From Reticulitermes speratus (taxonomy: Eukaryota > Arthropoda > Insecta > Blattodea > Rhinotermitidae): a stretch of DNA of 64,000 bases. Of this stretch, positions 13,492 through 22,766 are shown one piece after another (the stretch's first letter is position 1; every line of letters starts with the position of its first letter). The position numbers were made by a program, and so were the translations under genes. The stretch is from positions 32,159,944-32,223,943 of the forward strand of contig JAJKFL010000330.1 of NCBI GenBank assembly GCA_021186555.1, in the 5' to 3' direction. The notes beneath the pieces were generated by a model. It had not been told where the DNA came from, made no database searches, and saw nothing but the letters and a program-made list of their open reading frames with translations.

Positions 13492-13495
13492 TGTG
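13450..13495. repeat. (TA)n microsatellite
   Basis: Alternating TA with a few interruptions, just right of the foldback unit. Confidence 0.8.
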
Positions 13496-13499
13496 TATA

Positions 13500-13983
13500 T
13501 CGCAAGAAAGATGTATAATATTAAATTCAAAACAGGCACATTCATTTCCAGTGAACACTGCAAAGACCAGTAGTTCCTAAACACATTTTTTTCATATTAA
13601 CACAGCAATAAAAATGCCCTCCCCAAATGAACGTACAATGGTAATGTACATCAAAAGCATTTTGCCAGGAACCCAAAAAAATCTCGACGTAGTTGTCCTT
13701 CACCTCGTGTTATTCGGCAATAAACACAGAAGAGAAACATAAATCACGTTTGCAAAAATTGTGTAGTCAACGTCCCGTCAGCGTGACCTTGTCAGTGGTA
13801 GCAAAAAGTCGTCTAACATATCCCTCTACTTTCAATTACAAATTGAAGCCGTGGTAACTACCATTTCCTCTTTATTGTAGATGGCGATGGCCTCGAAAAC
13901 GAATCACAGAAAATAAGCGTTCCTCTTTCCAATACAAAGGACGATTTTATAAAGTCTTTAGAGGTGAAAAATAGAATGGAAAA
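13500..13983. other. No gene recognised
   Basis: No coding signal, repeat or motif that I can support. Confidence 0.5.
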
Positions 13984-14040
13984 TTAAAGGTTTTAGACAC
14001 CGACATATGCACTATATTCTCATAAGTAAGTCAATTACCC

Positions 14041-14456
14041 GCCGATCCCAGTGGCCGTGCGGTCTAAGGCGTGGGTCTTCGGCCGTTCGCTTACTAGGAT
14101 CGTGGGTTCGAAAAAAAAATCCCACGCGGGGCATGGATGTTTGTGTTGTGTTTGTTGTATAAGGACGGTAGCATGGAACGTAAAGTGACATGAAGGACGA
14201 AAGGATTTAAACAGTACAAAAAATGGATCAAAGGGAAAAAACCCCGGACAAGCAAAAAAAAAAAAAAATCCCCCCGGGGGCATGGATGTCTGTCTGTTGT
14301 GAGTGTTGTGTGTTGTCAGGTAGAGGTCTCTGCGACGGGCTGGTCACTCGTCAAGAGGAGTCCTACCGACTGTGGTGTGTCTGAGTGTGATCGTGAAGCC
14401 TCGAAATGAGGAGGCCAAGGCACCCGAAAAGGGGCTGTTGAGCCATAGGAAAAAAA
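14041..14456 (+). mobile_element. SINE-D/E chimera inserted in a foldback unit
   Basis: The head has a tRNA-like promoter (GTGGCCGTGCGGTCTAAGGC; GGTTCGAA). The body first follows the SINE-E type (TTGTATAAGGACGG, AAGTGACATGAAGGACG), then restarts with the SINE-D body after CCCGGGGGCATGG (TGTCTGTCTGTTGTGAG, ending GGGGCTGTTGAGCCATAGG). It is flanked by AAGTCAATTACCC at 14028-14040 and 14457-14469, an exact 13-bp target duplication. Confidence 0.85.
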
Positions 14457-14465
14457 AAGTCAATT

Positions 14466-14508
14466 ACCCCTACATGTTTCGGCATTTAACAAGCCATCCA
14501 CAGGGGGT
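14466..14508 (-). ncRNA. Hammerhead-like motif, A6 mutated
   Basis: Minus strand: CTGTGGA where CTGAGGA is expected, then stem II GGC/GCC, GAAACATGTA and GGGGT, which pairs with ACCCC before the core. One invariant core residue is changed, so inactivity is expected. Confidence 0.55.
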
Positions 14509-14833
14509 CAAAGTCACAACGCAACCAGCCGGTGCAGATCATAACACAGGACACGTAGCAACATAATACAGGGTAACTTTAATCTACTTGAGATAACATG
14601 TATACAAAACATGACTGCCATTAATTTATAAACAACAATAGATATGCAATTTTAAAGAAACTTTTAACCTTTTACGAAAGACCAGTATAACACATTCCCC
14701 TGGATTTTACATAACTCGACAGCTGGAAGTAATGATACCATAATGCATTGCGTATCACGATTTTATTTTATTTTGTGGATGTAAGAGGTGTTTAAAAATT
14801 GAACTAATGGATGTAAAGCATATGTAAACTTTG

Positions 14834-14876
14834 ACCCCCTGAGGATGGCTTGTTAAAAGCCGAAACATGTAGGGGT
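14834..14876 (+). ncRNA. Minimal type I hammerhead ribozyme candidate, intact
   Basis: Stem I ACCCC (14834-14838) pairs with GGGGT (14872-14876). The core CTGAGGA (14839-14845) is followed by one extra T, stem II GGCT/AGCC (14847-14850 with 14858-14861), GAA, then palindromic ACATGT (stem III) and A at the cleavage position. All invariant core residues are present. The extra nucleotide after A9 is shared by all copies in this window. Confidence 0.7.
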
Positions 14877-15099
14877 AATTGACTTACTTATAAGAATATA
14901 GTGCATATGTTGGTGTCTAAAACTTTTAATTAGTTATCAAGATGGACGGTGAATACAACTTGAAAGACTGGAAATATTTGTGACTGGTTTTATACAGTTA
15001 CAAGTAAATACGTTCGTCGCTGGAAGCAAGAGTAAAGGTATTTAATTAAGCACCACGCCATGAGTACGTATGGGGGGAGTAGAGTAAAACTCAACGTAT

Positions 15100-15345
15100 T
15101 CATAACCTTGCCACCAGATACAGGTTACTGGTTGCTTTGCACTTCAGCTGCTTTAACCTAGGGGAAACAACCTCCGGTGCTCGTTGGAAAGGAGTCAGGA
15201 TTGGTTTCAAAACCGGTCTGGATGTAACGGAAAAAATAAAACAAAAATGTCTTGCAAATGTCGGGAATCGAAGCAAGATTCCTCGGTCGTTCAACCCGTA
15301 CTCCAGTCACTACGCCGACTGAGCTATCGCGGTTCATATTTTCTT
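15100..15345 (-). mobile_element. SINE-G copy (tRNA-derived), minus strand
   Basis: The minus strand begins with a tRNA-like head (AGCTCAGTCGGCGTAGTG at about 15332-15315; B-box region CTTCGATTCCC at about 15283-15273). The body, containing CATCCAGACCGG-type sequence, continues to about 15100. It is related to but distinct from SINE-A. Confidence 0.55.
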
Positions 15346-15779
15346 CACGGAAAGCAATCTCTATATAAAACCCCAAGAGTTAAAAAATTCTGTCGTTATT
15401 CTGTCCCCATGTAGCAAATCACTCTTATTTAGTTCGAAATTACGGATTCACGAGCCAAGCGACACTGACTACCAAAAATGATCTTTCTTTATGAAACAGC
15501 TGTGATGTTCTTACGAATCAGTCGGTATTAAAGCCTCGAACTTTGCCGATACAACTCATCTCACGGCACTAGTGCTGCACAGTGAATCAGGCTGCCTTCC
15601 GAGAACTTTTCCCAAAGTTCGTGCCGTGCAAATTCAGCGAAACTGCGAAATTTATTTCATCCCTGACAGTTTACAACGTATAAACAGTAGGTACATGGAA
15701 AACTTATCTGTGGAAATATTCCGCTACGCATGGAAAATGTCAAATTTTCCGTCTAACACATCACTTGTTTATTAAACTC
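15346..15779. other. No gene recognised
   Basis: No feature supported. The reading frame at 15572-15775 shows no motif. The last part may be the left arm of a decayed foldback unit. Confidence 0.45.
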
Positions 15780-15826
15780 CACAGTCTACATGTTTCGGCT
15801 ATGTTAAGTCATCCTCAGGCTGTGTA
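15780..15826 (-). ncRNA. Hammerhead-like motif, core intact, stem II weakened
   Basis: Minus strand: stem I CACAGC pairs with GACTGTG if one A is bulged. CTGAGGA is intact, stem II (GACT...AGCC) has one mismatch, and GAAACATGTA is intact. The sequence to its left (about 15720-15780) may be the corresponding arm. Confidence 0.55.
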
Positions 15827-16058
15827 AAACTATACAAAAAGGGAATATACAACTATAAATATATTATCATCACAGCGCATTTCAATACGGTAAGGTTTTT
15901 TTGGCGACATCACGATCTGCTGAATGACCAAACGGAACTTTAGACACTTTTAGAAAGCTTATTATTGGGCATTGCTGGCAATATCCTTTGCTTTTATTAA
16001 TTCCTTCTCAAAAACTGTTTTTAACCAAAAATGGCTAACGTTAAGAATAGACAGTGCT

Positions 16059-16122
16059 GCCTCAAGCGGAGGCCAAGGGAAGCTAATATATTTTATGTAC
16101 TTCCCTTCGCCTCCGCTTGAGA
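16059..16122. repeat. Hairpin-forming inverted repeat
   Basis: CTCAAGCGGAGGCCAAGGGAAG pairs, apart from one change, with CTTCCCTTCGCCTCCGCTTGAG across a 17-nt AT-rich loop. Its arms are GC-rich compared with the surroundings. It could be the remnant of a small MITE. No TSD was established. Confidence 0.7.
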
Positions 16123-16414
16123 CAAAGACTGACGATTTCAACATTTTGTTTCTTATTTACACGTGCTAGGAAGCTTCTGTTTTATTTACACGCTGCTTGT
16201 GATAGGTCGATCTCCGAAAGAAATTACCCAGCATCAAGCTATATAGTAAGTGAAATTGTTAATGTTTATTAAGATTAAGATGCTGTAATTTTTGTTGATC
16301 AAATGTTTTACCGTATTCTACGTGCGAATTATTCGCACGGGTAAAACTAGTTATTAAAAACTGGGATTACGTTTACAGTTGTGTATGTCTGTGTTTTTAC
16401 TAGTTGCACAAGTT

Positions 16415-16776
16415 TTGAATGTGGTGCTGGAGAAGATGGAGAGATCAGCTGGACCGATCGTGTGAGAAATGAAGAAGTATTACACAGAGTGAAGGAGGAG
16501 AGGAATATCGTACATACAATAAAAAGAAGAAAGGCTAACTGGATTGGTCACATCTTGCGTAGGAACTGCCTTCTGAAACACGTGATTGAAGGAAAGTTAG
16601 AGGGAAGGATAGAAATGACGGGAAGACGAGGAAGAAGTGTAAGCAGCTACTGGATGACCTTAAGGAAAAGAGAAGATACTGGAAATTGAAAGAGGAAGCA
16701 CTAGATCGCACTGTGTGGAGAACTCGCTTTTGAAGAGGCTACGGACCTGTCGTAAGACAGACTGCAAATGAATGTA
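16415..16776 (+). mobile_element. LINE 3' fragment (AATG-tail family)
   Basis: The reading frame encodes the tail shared by seven copies in this window: ISWTDRVRNEEVLHRVKEER, then KANWIGHILRRNCLLKHVIE and TGRRGRS. It then shifts frame (extra base near 16640) before LDRTVWRTRF-like sequence and the end GACTGCAAATGAATG. Known family context: basic C-terminal tail of an insect LINE polyprotein. 5'-truncated and inactive. Confidence 0.8.
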
Positions 16777-16822
16777 CACAGCCTGAGGACGGCTCAGCTT
16801 AGCCGAAACATGTGGCTGAGTG
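16776..16822 (+). ncRNA. Hammerhead-like motif, cleavage position mutated
   Basis: CTGAGGA at 16783-16789, stem II CGGCT...AGCC, GAAACATGT, then G where A, C or U is needed at the cleavage position. Stem I CACAGC can pair with GGCTGAGTG only approximately. It directly follows the LINE tail. Confidence 0.5.
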
Positions 16823-16906
16823 TGCATTTTTATAAACAATTATTGTGTCTGACGGTTATTTATTGGTGTGTGTGTATATATAATAATAATAATTTATAAA
16901 CACAAG

Positions 16907-17073
16907 GTGATGAGCTATATCATGAGCTAACATGAGCTATATCATGAGCTAACATTAGCTATATCATGATCTAACATGAGCTATATCATGATAACATGAG
17001 CTATATCATGAGCTAACATTAGCTATATCATGAGCTAACATGAGCTATATCATGAGCTAACATGAACTATATC
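16907..17073 (+). repeat. 22-bp tandem repeat
   Basis: About 7-8 copies of CTAACATGAGCTATATCATGAG with ATTAG and ATGAAC variants and one deletion. The unit is itself nearly palindromic around AGCTATATCATG. Non-coding. Confidence 0.85.
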
Positions 17074-17489
17074 AATCCAGTTTTCCCTTTCACATTTCAT
17101 GGACCTACAGTAACGACCAATGCAGTTGTCTCAACATAAGCATGCGAGGCGCTGTCTCCAGTAGTGAATACAACATTACGGCCTTCTGGATGTGACGTCA
17201 TGTATTGTTTCGCAGACTGATATCAGCATATCGGAGGAGAAAGCTTCTCCCTCCACGCTCAGTGCAGACGAGTGACTTCACACATAATAACCCAACTTGA
17301 TACAAACTCAGGTAACATCTCCCGAAATGAAGGTCGCTGACAGCTGAAATCGATTTTGGCCGCTCGGTGTGCCCGCCTGAACCTGCCCGTTTATAGAACA
17401 CCGCGTTTATCTGTCGTGACGAGGCTACGGGCTGGAAGACCTAGGAACAGGGGTTCGATTATAGGCAAGTGAAATAAATTTTGAGCCTT
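17074..17489. other. No gene recognised
   Basis: No supported feature. The minus-strand frame at 17198-17401 has no motif. Confidence 0.5.
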
Positions 17490-17862
17490 AATGACACGGG
17501 AAAGGAAGATGTTGAGAAAGATATACGGGCCAACATATGAAAATGGTTACTTGAGAATAAAAATGAAGCAAGAAACTTATAATAAATTTTAATCTCTAGA
17601 CATTGTAACTGTAATCGAAGTATGTAGATTTGAATGTCTTGTGCATGTTGTAAAAATGGATGTGAAAGGACAGTAAAGAATTTACTGGAAGACAAACCAG
17701 GAGGAGGGGGAAAAAATGAAGAATAGATTAAGGTGGATGGATGATGTCGAATTGGACTTGAGGAATATGGGCGAAAAGAGATGGAGAAGAAGAGCTTTGG
17801 ACAGAACAGAATGGGGGTCTGTCGTGATGGAAGCCGAGGCCAAACTTAAAGGGCTGTAGTGC
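17490..17862 (+). mobile_element. LINE 3' fragment, second family
   Basis: With frame corrections the plus strand reads LRKIYGPTYENGYLRIK near 17508-17560 and RLRWMDDVELDLRNMGEKRW followed by RRRALDRTEWGSVVMEAEAK and LKGL at 17729-17859. This is a C-terminal LINE tail of the same general type as at 1686-2085 but a different family. It is truncated and frameshifted. Confidence 0.7.
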
Positions 17863-17924
17863 AGAACAAGAAGAAGAAAGAAATAAAGAAATTCTGTTCC
17901 CCATACCATCCATGTCAACACTGG

Positions 17925-18113
17925 GGCCTACATATCCTCATATCCAATAGGTAATGGGAGCTCTTTCATTGAGTTAAAGAGGTCGGAACGTCAACCTGAC
18001 CACTGCAGTACTGGATAGAAACCTGTCTGTGCCACTTTGTCCGTCACAAATCCCATGTGGACTGGCATGGGATCGAGCCCTCTGTGGGGAGACGCCTGAA
18101 CCATGGCACATCC
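17925..18113 (-). mobile_element. SINE-F copy, minus strand
   Basis: The complement reads GTGCCATGGTTCAGGCG, GGGCTCGATCCC, GGGATTTGTGACGGACAAAG and TGGCACAGACAGG. These match, in order, the head and body of the SINE-F copies at 30985 and 38673. The A-rich 3' tail is absent. Confidence 0.6.
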
Positions 18114-18820
18114 CCAAAGCAAATAACTCATCGAAGTAACATTTAATAGAAATAGTAACAGAAATTTAAAAATTCAATTCGTTCCTCACAGTACACACAA
18201 AATACACCTGGTCAATTCTGTTAGGGAAATAATCGCCGTTTGTTCTTATAACCGTAGTAAGGACATTAACTGTGGTGCAAAATGTCGAGTTTTTAAGCGT
18301 TCTAGACAGAGTAGAAAAAAAAAGCCTTATGTGGCGACCACGTCCGTCTGTCCGTGACGTATCATCAGTGACTAAACCGCCTGTAAGATTTTCATTAAAT
18401 GCAACACGGGAGTTCTTTACAGCAAGTCGTCGTGAAAGCTTCAAGTTGCGTGGAATTCGGCGCAATGGAAATCAAATGTTACTTGGAAGACATAAATGTG
18501 ATTGTATTTGTATTTCGTACACCTTCCATCCCGTTTGGAAAACATCTGGTACAGGTGATGCTCACAAGAATTTATTCAGTGTTTCCCGAGTGTCGCGAAG
18601 ATCGCCACAGTGTAAATGACACTTTACTTAAAGGCCTAAATAAATTTCTACCCGCACTTTCCACACTTTTTGGCCGATTTTAGCTACATTTGCCATAGAA
18701 CATTTCCACAAAATTTTTGTCTAATAATTCTGATTACATGTTGCGAGATCTCACAATAGATGTGTATATTTTGGTACGCACTTTTTTACCTTTATTTAAA
18801 AGTTTCTATACAGAAAAACT
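18114..18820. other. No gene recognised; possible very old piggyBac-like monomer
   Basis: The stretch at 18186-18250 shares scattered words (GGGAAATAATCGCCGTTTGTTCT) with the 114-bp monomer of the piggyBac-like elements. The frame at 18272-18619 (115 codons) and its mirror show no domain. I do not call a gene. Confidence 0.4.
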
Positions 18821-18824
18821 TGGT

Positions 18825-18858
18825 GATGCTGCTCAAGAAGGCCGAAACATGTAGCTAA
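18825..18858 (+). ncRNA. Decayed hammerhead-like motif
   Basis: GGTGATGCTG...GAAGGCCGAAACATGTAG keeps the right half (GCCGAAACATGTA) but the left core is mutated (TGGTGA). Relic only. Confidence 0.4.
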
Positions 18859-19149
18859 AAACCAAAATATAAAAATATATAGTTATGTTACGAATTGACT
18901 GTTTATATGTTGATAACGGAAAGGTCAGGGGGAAGAAAAACACCTAATTTCCTGAAAAGCGGCGCAGGAAAAGCCGCGCTTTTCTTATGGTCGTACATCG
19001 AATTACATCTACGCGTGTTCCTTGAGATCGTAAGATATTCTGAAAATTAAAGAAGCCTTCGTCAGGTCTGTGTGTTCAAGTCACGAAGAACAGTCTTGCT
19101 GAACGTTACAACAGAGGGCACATGCAGTAATTACTGTGCTTTATAAAAG

Positions 19150-19465
19150 CAGCGGTCGCCAACCGGTGGTCCGCGGACCACACGATGGTCCGCGAGAAAA
19201 TTTTGGTGGTCCGTGGAGAAATTTGGAAATTATTTGCAATTTTTTTTGTTTATTATACTTATTTCAAAACAAGCAGCAACAAATATCACACTAATAATTT
19301 TGTTATAATTAAACAAGTGCATTTCATATTAATAAAATGGAACTTTTATGATCATTATTTTATAGATGTTTGTACCTTTTTAAAAAAAAATTCATGTTAG
19401 TGGTCCACGGGATTCAAAATTGTGAGTTTAGTGGTCCGTGAGGTCCGAATGGTTGGCGATTGCTG
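19150..19465. mobile_element. hAT-type MITE
   Basis: Terminal inverted repeats CAGCGGTCGCCAACC and GGTTGGCGATTGCTG, with subterminal GGTGGTCCGCGGACC-like blocks near both ends and an AT-rich centre. The flanks (CTTTATAAAAG / CTTTAAAG) suggest an 8-bp duplication that has since changed. It encodes no transposase. The superfamily is inferred from the CAG...CTG ends. Confidence 0.65.
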
Positions 19466-19836
19466 CTTTAAAGGGTTGGGATTTGGAACCAATTACATCC
19501 CACAAACGCACATTTGTTCTTAACCGTTCCGTGTGCCGTTCGATGTCGATATGGAATCTATATTCTTGGATATTCACGAAAATGTTAGCCTAGGAGACAG
19601 ACCCTGTTCCATTTTCTATTTATAAACCACTCCTACGCGTACTCAAATATACGCTCAATACCAACATTAATATTTCATGACACAGCTATTCGACCTTCCA
19701 CCCCCCCCCCCCCCACACCAACAGCTGTGTTTCTCAATATTTCCACACCAAAGTTCACTACGAGCTACACAGAGGGTGTAAAAGCTAAAGAAAAAGTTTG
19801 GCGCAATAATTGATGTTACGCAAGTAATGTAAGATA

Positions 19837-19918
19837 TACAGAATGTTCCACTTAAAAACGGACAGCTTTCTTTATTTCGCCGTGCAAAGGGGCCGGTTTT
19901 TAAGTGGAACACCCTGTA
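19837..19918. mobile_element. TA-target MITE, GTTCCACTTAAAA family
   Basis: 82 bp; ends TACAGAATGTTCCACTTAAAA and TTTTTAAGTGGAACACCCTGTA. Nearly the whole element is an inverted repeat. A second copy is at 46375-46455. It is bounded by TA, as for Tc1/mariner MITEs. Confidence 0.8.
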
Positions 19919-20241
19919 TAATCAAATCTTTTTTCTTTGTATGTCCTTGTACGTGCTTTGCATAAAAATTAAGCACTTTAAAAAGTTGGAATTTCGAAAA
20001 AGGAAGTGACGTAAGCATACAATTGGCATCGTAATTCCAGTCACTCGTAATTTCCTTTGTATTTCATCATATGTTTGTCTATTACTAACCTTCTATTAAT
20101 TACAATTCTTGATTCCATAGTATGTTGAGCAAAGATATCAATAAGACTGTCAATTTTTAAGATACACGTCGAGTAATATCGATGATTCACTCACTCAACC
20201 AACGAATGCACTATTATAATTAAATTCTCACTAGTACACTA

Positions 20242-20323
20242 TACAGAGCATACACAAAAGAATGGTGCGGTATCAACAGTGATTCACTTTGAAACCGCAC
20301 CATTCTTTTGTGTACGCCCTGTA
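20242..20323. mobile_element. TA-target MITE, AAAAGAATGGTGCGG family
   Basis: 82 bp; ends TACAGAGCATACACAAAAG and CTTTTGTGTACGCCCTGTA, continuing inward as an inverted repeat through GAATGGTGCGGT. It is a deletion derivative of the longer element at 45359-45929; another copy is at 62177-62257. Confidence 0.85.
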
Positions 20324-20360
20324 TATGTTTCGGCCCCATTGTGGCCACCATCAGGGGTAA
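20322..20360 (-). ncRNA. Hammerhead-like motif, A9 mutated
   Basis: Minus strand: TACCCCTGATGGTGGCC...GGGGCCGAAACATATA. The core has CTGATGG in place of CTGATGA, and the 3' half of stem I was separated by the MITE insertion. No activity is expected. Confidence 0.5.
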
Positions 20361-20629
20361 CTTGTTATATATATACTTCACATTACACTGTCCAATTTGG
20401 CACAAAAGACAACTCTATATCATAAAACAAAGTAAAATAAATGTTGACGAATTTCCTGAAATGTAACAAGATCCATTGCAAAACGAAAGTGAAGACTACA
20501 CTTCACTTGGACATCGATATTACCTAGCAGACAATGGGTACGAGATCACTGTGTTGATGTGAGGTCATATATACAGGGTGGAATTTTGACATCAGCAGCA
20601 GTTATTTTGTTTACGTATACTGTATTTGA

Positions 20630-21017
20630 GTCGACCTCGGTGGACTAGTGGTTAGCGTGCTCGCCACTGGACCCAAGGTTCGCGGGTTCGATCCCGACCG
20701 ATCGGGATAAAAATCCGGAGCACCACTTCCTTCGGAGGGGAAGTAAAGCCGTCGGTCCTATGTCGTACATTTACGGCATGTAAAAGAACCTTACGGGCAT
20801 GAATAAAAATGTTACGTAAGCTAAATTTAAAGCCTCCATTTCTCACCCAAGTCTCCTGACTGCCTGCCAGATGGCTCTGGCGAGCACATCAGGATCGATA
20901 GAAACAGTAGCGCGGCCAGTTGACCAGTCACCAACTGCCACGAATGCGCACGACTTAGTAACCTCGGAAAGAGGAGGCAAGAGGAGGCCCGAGCCCATAT
21001 AGGGCTGTTGAGCCATG

Positions 21018-21052
<35 letters not shown>
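20630..21052 (+). mobile_element. SINE-C, full length, with 14-bp target duplication
   Basis: The head CTCGGTGGACTAGTGGTTAG carries the A box, followed by B box GGTTCGATCCC. The body block CTTCCTTCGGAGGGGAAGT leads to the 3' end GGGCTGTTGAGCCATGG, then (ATT)n. The flanks are TATACTGTATTTGA at 20616-20629 and 21053-21066. The 3' end resembles that of SINE-D. Confidence 0.85.
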
Positions 21053-21056
<4 letters not shown>

Positions 21057-21159
21057 CTGTATTTGAACGATATCCGTACAAACAATGCAGTGACATTATA
21101 AACTTACATGTTTCTAAAGTTATTTGCGCTGCATTGACCACGTGCAAAGAAAGCAGATA

Positions 21160-21420
21160 TTTATTGAGATCTGCGCTCTTCTGGGATATTACGCAGCTTT
21201 GAATGGTACTTCTGTACTCGACGTTTCGGGACAACCTATCGGTCCCATTTTCAAGGGTCAAGACGTTCAAGAAGAAAGCCTTTCTTCTTGAACTTCTTGA
21301 CCCTTGAAGATGGGACCGATAAGTTGTCCCGAAACGTCGGTACAGAACTACCATTCAAAGCTGTGTTATATCCCAGAAGAGCGCAGATCTCATGTAAATC
21401 GCGGCCGAAGCCTGAAATCA
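21160..21420 (+). mobile_element. Family 2 foldback unit with decayed hammerheads
   Basis: The arms (ATCTGCGCTCTTCTGGGATA at 21169-21188 and its inverse near 21370-21390) enclose two opposed motifs of the type TGAAGATGGGAC...GTCCCGAAACGTCGG. The tail AATCGCGGCCGAAGCCTGAA (about 21397-21416) follows. The cores carry substitutions (TTGAAGA, TTGAAAA), so they are relics. No clear target duplication was found. Confidence 0.65.
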
Positions 21421-21425
21421 CGCTG

Positions 21426-22015
21426 ATGTTCATTATTACCCGTGATTTGTTGTTCATTTGAAGGTTCGAAATTTCGAACGTGATTGCAGAAAGACTATTA
21501 TAACAGGGGCATTAAAATTTCCCCAAAATATAGGTGCCACCTCAAAATTCTGGGCGCACAGAAGCAATTTCCCATATTCAGAACCAACAAATTTTAAGCG
21601 CCACCGTAAAAAAAAAAAAAATTTCGTAACCCGGACGACCTGTCACCCACGATTTGTACACCCCTGTATTATATGCAGAAGAAAAGAAACACGCCGTTCG
21701 CAAGTGTTTTTGTTTTGTTTTTAAAGTACGCCACTCAGGTGTACTTATATAACGCATGGACTAGTACGTCAGCTTCTGAAAAGGCTCTTTTCAAGCCCTG
21801 GCATCTTTAATGCAATGTCACGAAACCCAGAGCTTGAACCGAACTTTGCATTCGTCTGGCATTGACTCAATTTGGGATCGATGGCACGCTTCAAGAAATA
21901 AAGTGCTTGTTAAGTTACGTGCTCTATCTTTTGTAAATGAAATTGTTTGTTTACAGTTAACATTCCAACATTAAAACACCACCAAACCGTTTTAACAAAT
22001 TAAGCATTTCCCAAA
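21426..22015. other. No gene recognised
   Basis: Short palindrome GGTTCGAAATTTCGAAC at about 21461-21478 and an A run. No coding or mobile signal that I can assign. Confidence 0.45.
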
Positions 22016-22019
22016 AAAA

Positions 22020-22310
22020 GGTAAAGCAAGCCCTGTAAGGCCTGGATAGGCCCTTAGGGTTCCAGGATGTTGAGGCTCACAGATTTCTAGAAAATCAGCA
22101 GGCGGTAAGGTTGTCAGCCTTACACACCGGTCGTCTTTACCCAGGAAATATTCCTGGCACTCATTTCTGTCAGAGGCTGAGTCGACCCCAGGGCCATAGT
22201 GCGACCGAAAGGATTATGTCAATGAAAAATTCCAATGACACCATCGGGAATCGAACCCGCGACCTTCCGGCCTTGTAGCCGGAAGGTCGCGGGTTCGATT
22301 CCGCATTTCC
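22020..22310 (-). mobile_element. SINE-B, minus strand, with inverted head
   Basis: The body shows the family blocks (complement view): TCATTGACATAATCC, TGGCCCTGGGGTCGACTCAG, AGGAATATTTCCTGG and TGAGCCTCAAC. The tRNA-like head contains GGTCGCGGGTTCGATTC but is present twice, in opposite orientation, around a 6-nt loop (22248-22271 and 22278-22301, 24 bp perfect). Other SINE-B copies have a single head, so this copy carries a foldback at its 5' end. Confidence 0.8.
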
Positions 22311-22315
22311 CAATT

Positions 22316-22542
22316 CGTCAGTAAATCAAAACCCCACGGTCCTTGTCCCAAGGCACTATTTCTCACCATTCTAGCGTCTACACTCACATGTTCTTAGCAG
22401 AAGGATGAGCGGGGAACATCAAGAGTGAGATGATCTTATCTCACTCCCACTGAAATAAATATCAATTGTTATCAGTTAAGTCTGGGCCTGCCATGCTTTC
22501 TACGTGGAAGTTCCATTAACCCACTTTAACGTAGGCCTACTA
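22316..22542. other. No gene recognised
   Basis: No supported feature. The last 12 bases (22531-22542) are the left target duplication of the next element. Confidence 0.5.
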
Positions 22543-22592
22543 ATCAACAATTAAACCAACAAACGCACTTTATATCTTAAGCATGTCCAATA

Positions 22593-22636
22593 TCCCTACA
22601 CATGTTTCGGCTGCAACAGAGCCATCATCAGGGGTT
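22593..22636 (-). ncRNA. Minimal hammerhead ribozyme candidate, intact core
   Basis: Minus strand: CCC, CTGATGA, extra T, stem II GGCT...AGCC, GAA, stem III ACATGTGT (A-C-A with T-G-T), A at the cleavage position, GGG. Stem I is only three sure pairs (CCC/GGG). Confidence 0.65.
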
Positions 22637-22718
22637 CAAGGTCACGTTCACTTCAACATTCATTCACTAATCCATTTGGTATCGCCACTTATACATCGCA
22701 AAGTATGTCACGTGACCT

Positions 22719-22766
22719 TAAACCCCTGATGATGGCTCTATTGCAGCCGAAACATAAGTAGGGTTA
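22719..22766 (+). ncRNA. Minimal hammerhead ribozyme candidate, stem III altered
   Basis: Stem I AACCC/GGGTT, core CTGATGA (22726-22732), stem II GGCT...AGCC, GAAA. Stem III reads ACATAAGT in place of the palindrome ACATGTGT, which leaves two closing pairs. A is at the cleavage position. Confidence 0.6.

Larger units (their letters stand above)
13984..14965 (+). mobile_element. Family 1 foldback retroposon, interrupted by a SINE
   Basis: Left arm 13987-14040 plus 14470-14510 and right arm 14845-14930 are inverted copies (TTTTAGACACC...ATATGCACTATATTC; CATATGTTGGTGTCTAAAA). Each arm holds a hammerhead motif pointing outward from the centre. The 3' tail is TATCAAGATGGACGGTGAA (about 14935-14955). 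A SINE (14041-14456) interrupts the left arm. A short, imperfect target duplication (TGGAAAT-like) may flank the unit. Confidence 0.7.
20195..20405 (-). mobile_element. Partial family 1 foldback unit, interrupted by a MITE
   Basis: The left arm CAACCAACGAATGCAC at about 20198-20213 and a minus-strand hammerhead relic (20322-20360) are present; the second arm and tail are not clear. A Tc1-type MITE (20242-20323) has inserted beside stem III of the hammerhead. Confidence 0.55.

Noticed and set aside
14041-14115. Genuine tRNA gene (also considered at 2290, 20632, 32340, 39145, 43447 and 60880)
   Set aside because: These have A and B boxes but continue directly into SINE bodies and are flanked by target duplications; they do not fold into complete cloverleaves.
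18272-18619. 115-codon frame with a partly overlapping 99-codon frame on the other strand
   Set aside because: No domain recognised, and overlapping frames on both strands suggest chance; part resembles an old mobile-element monomer.
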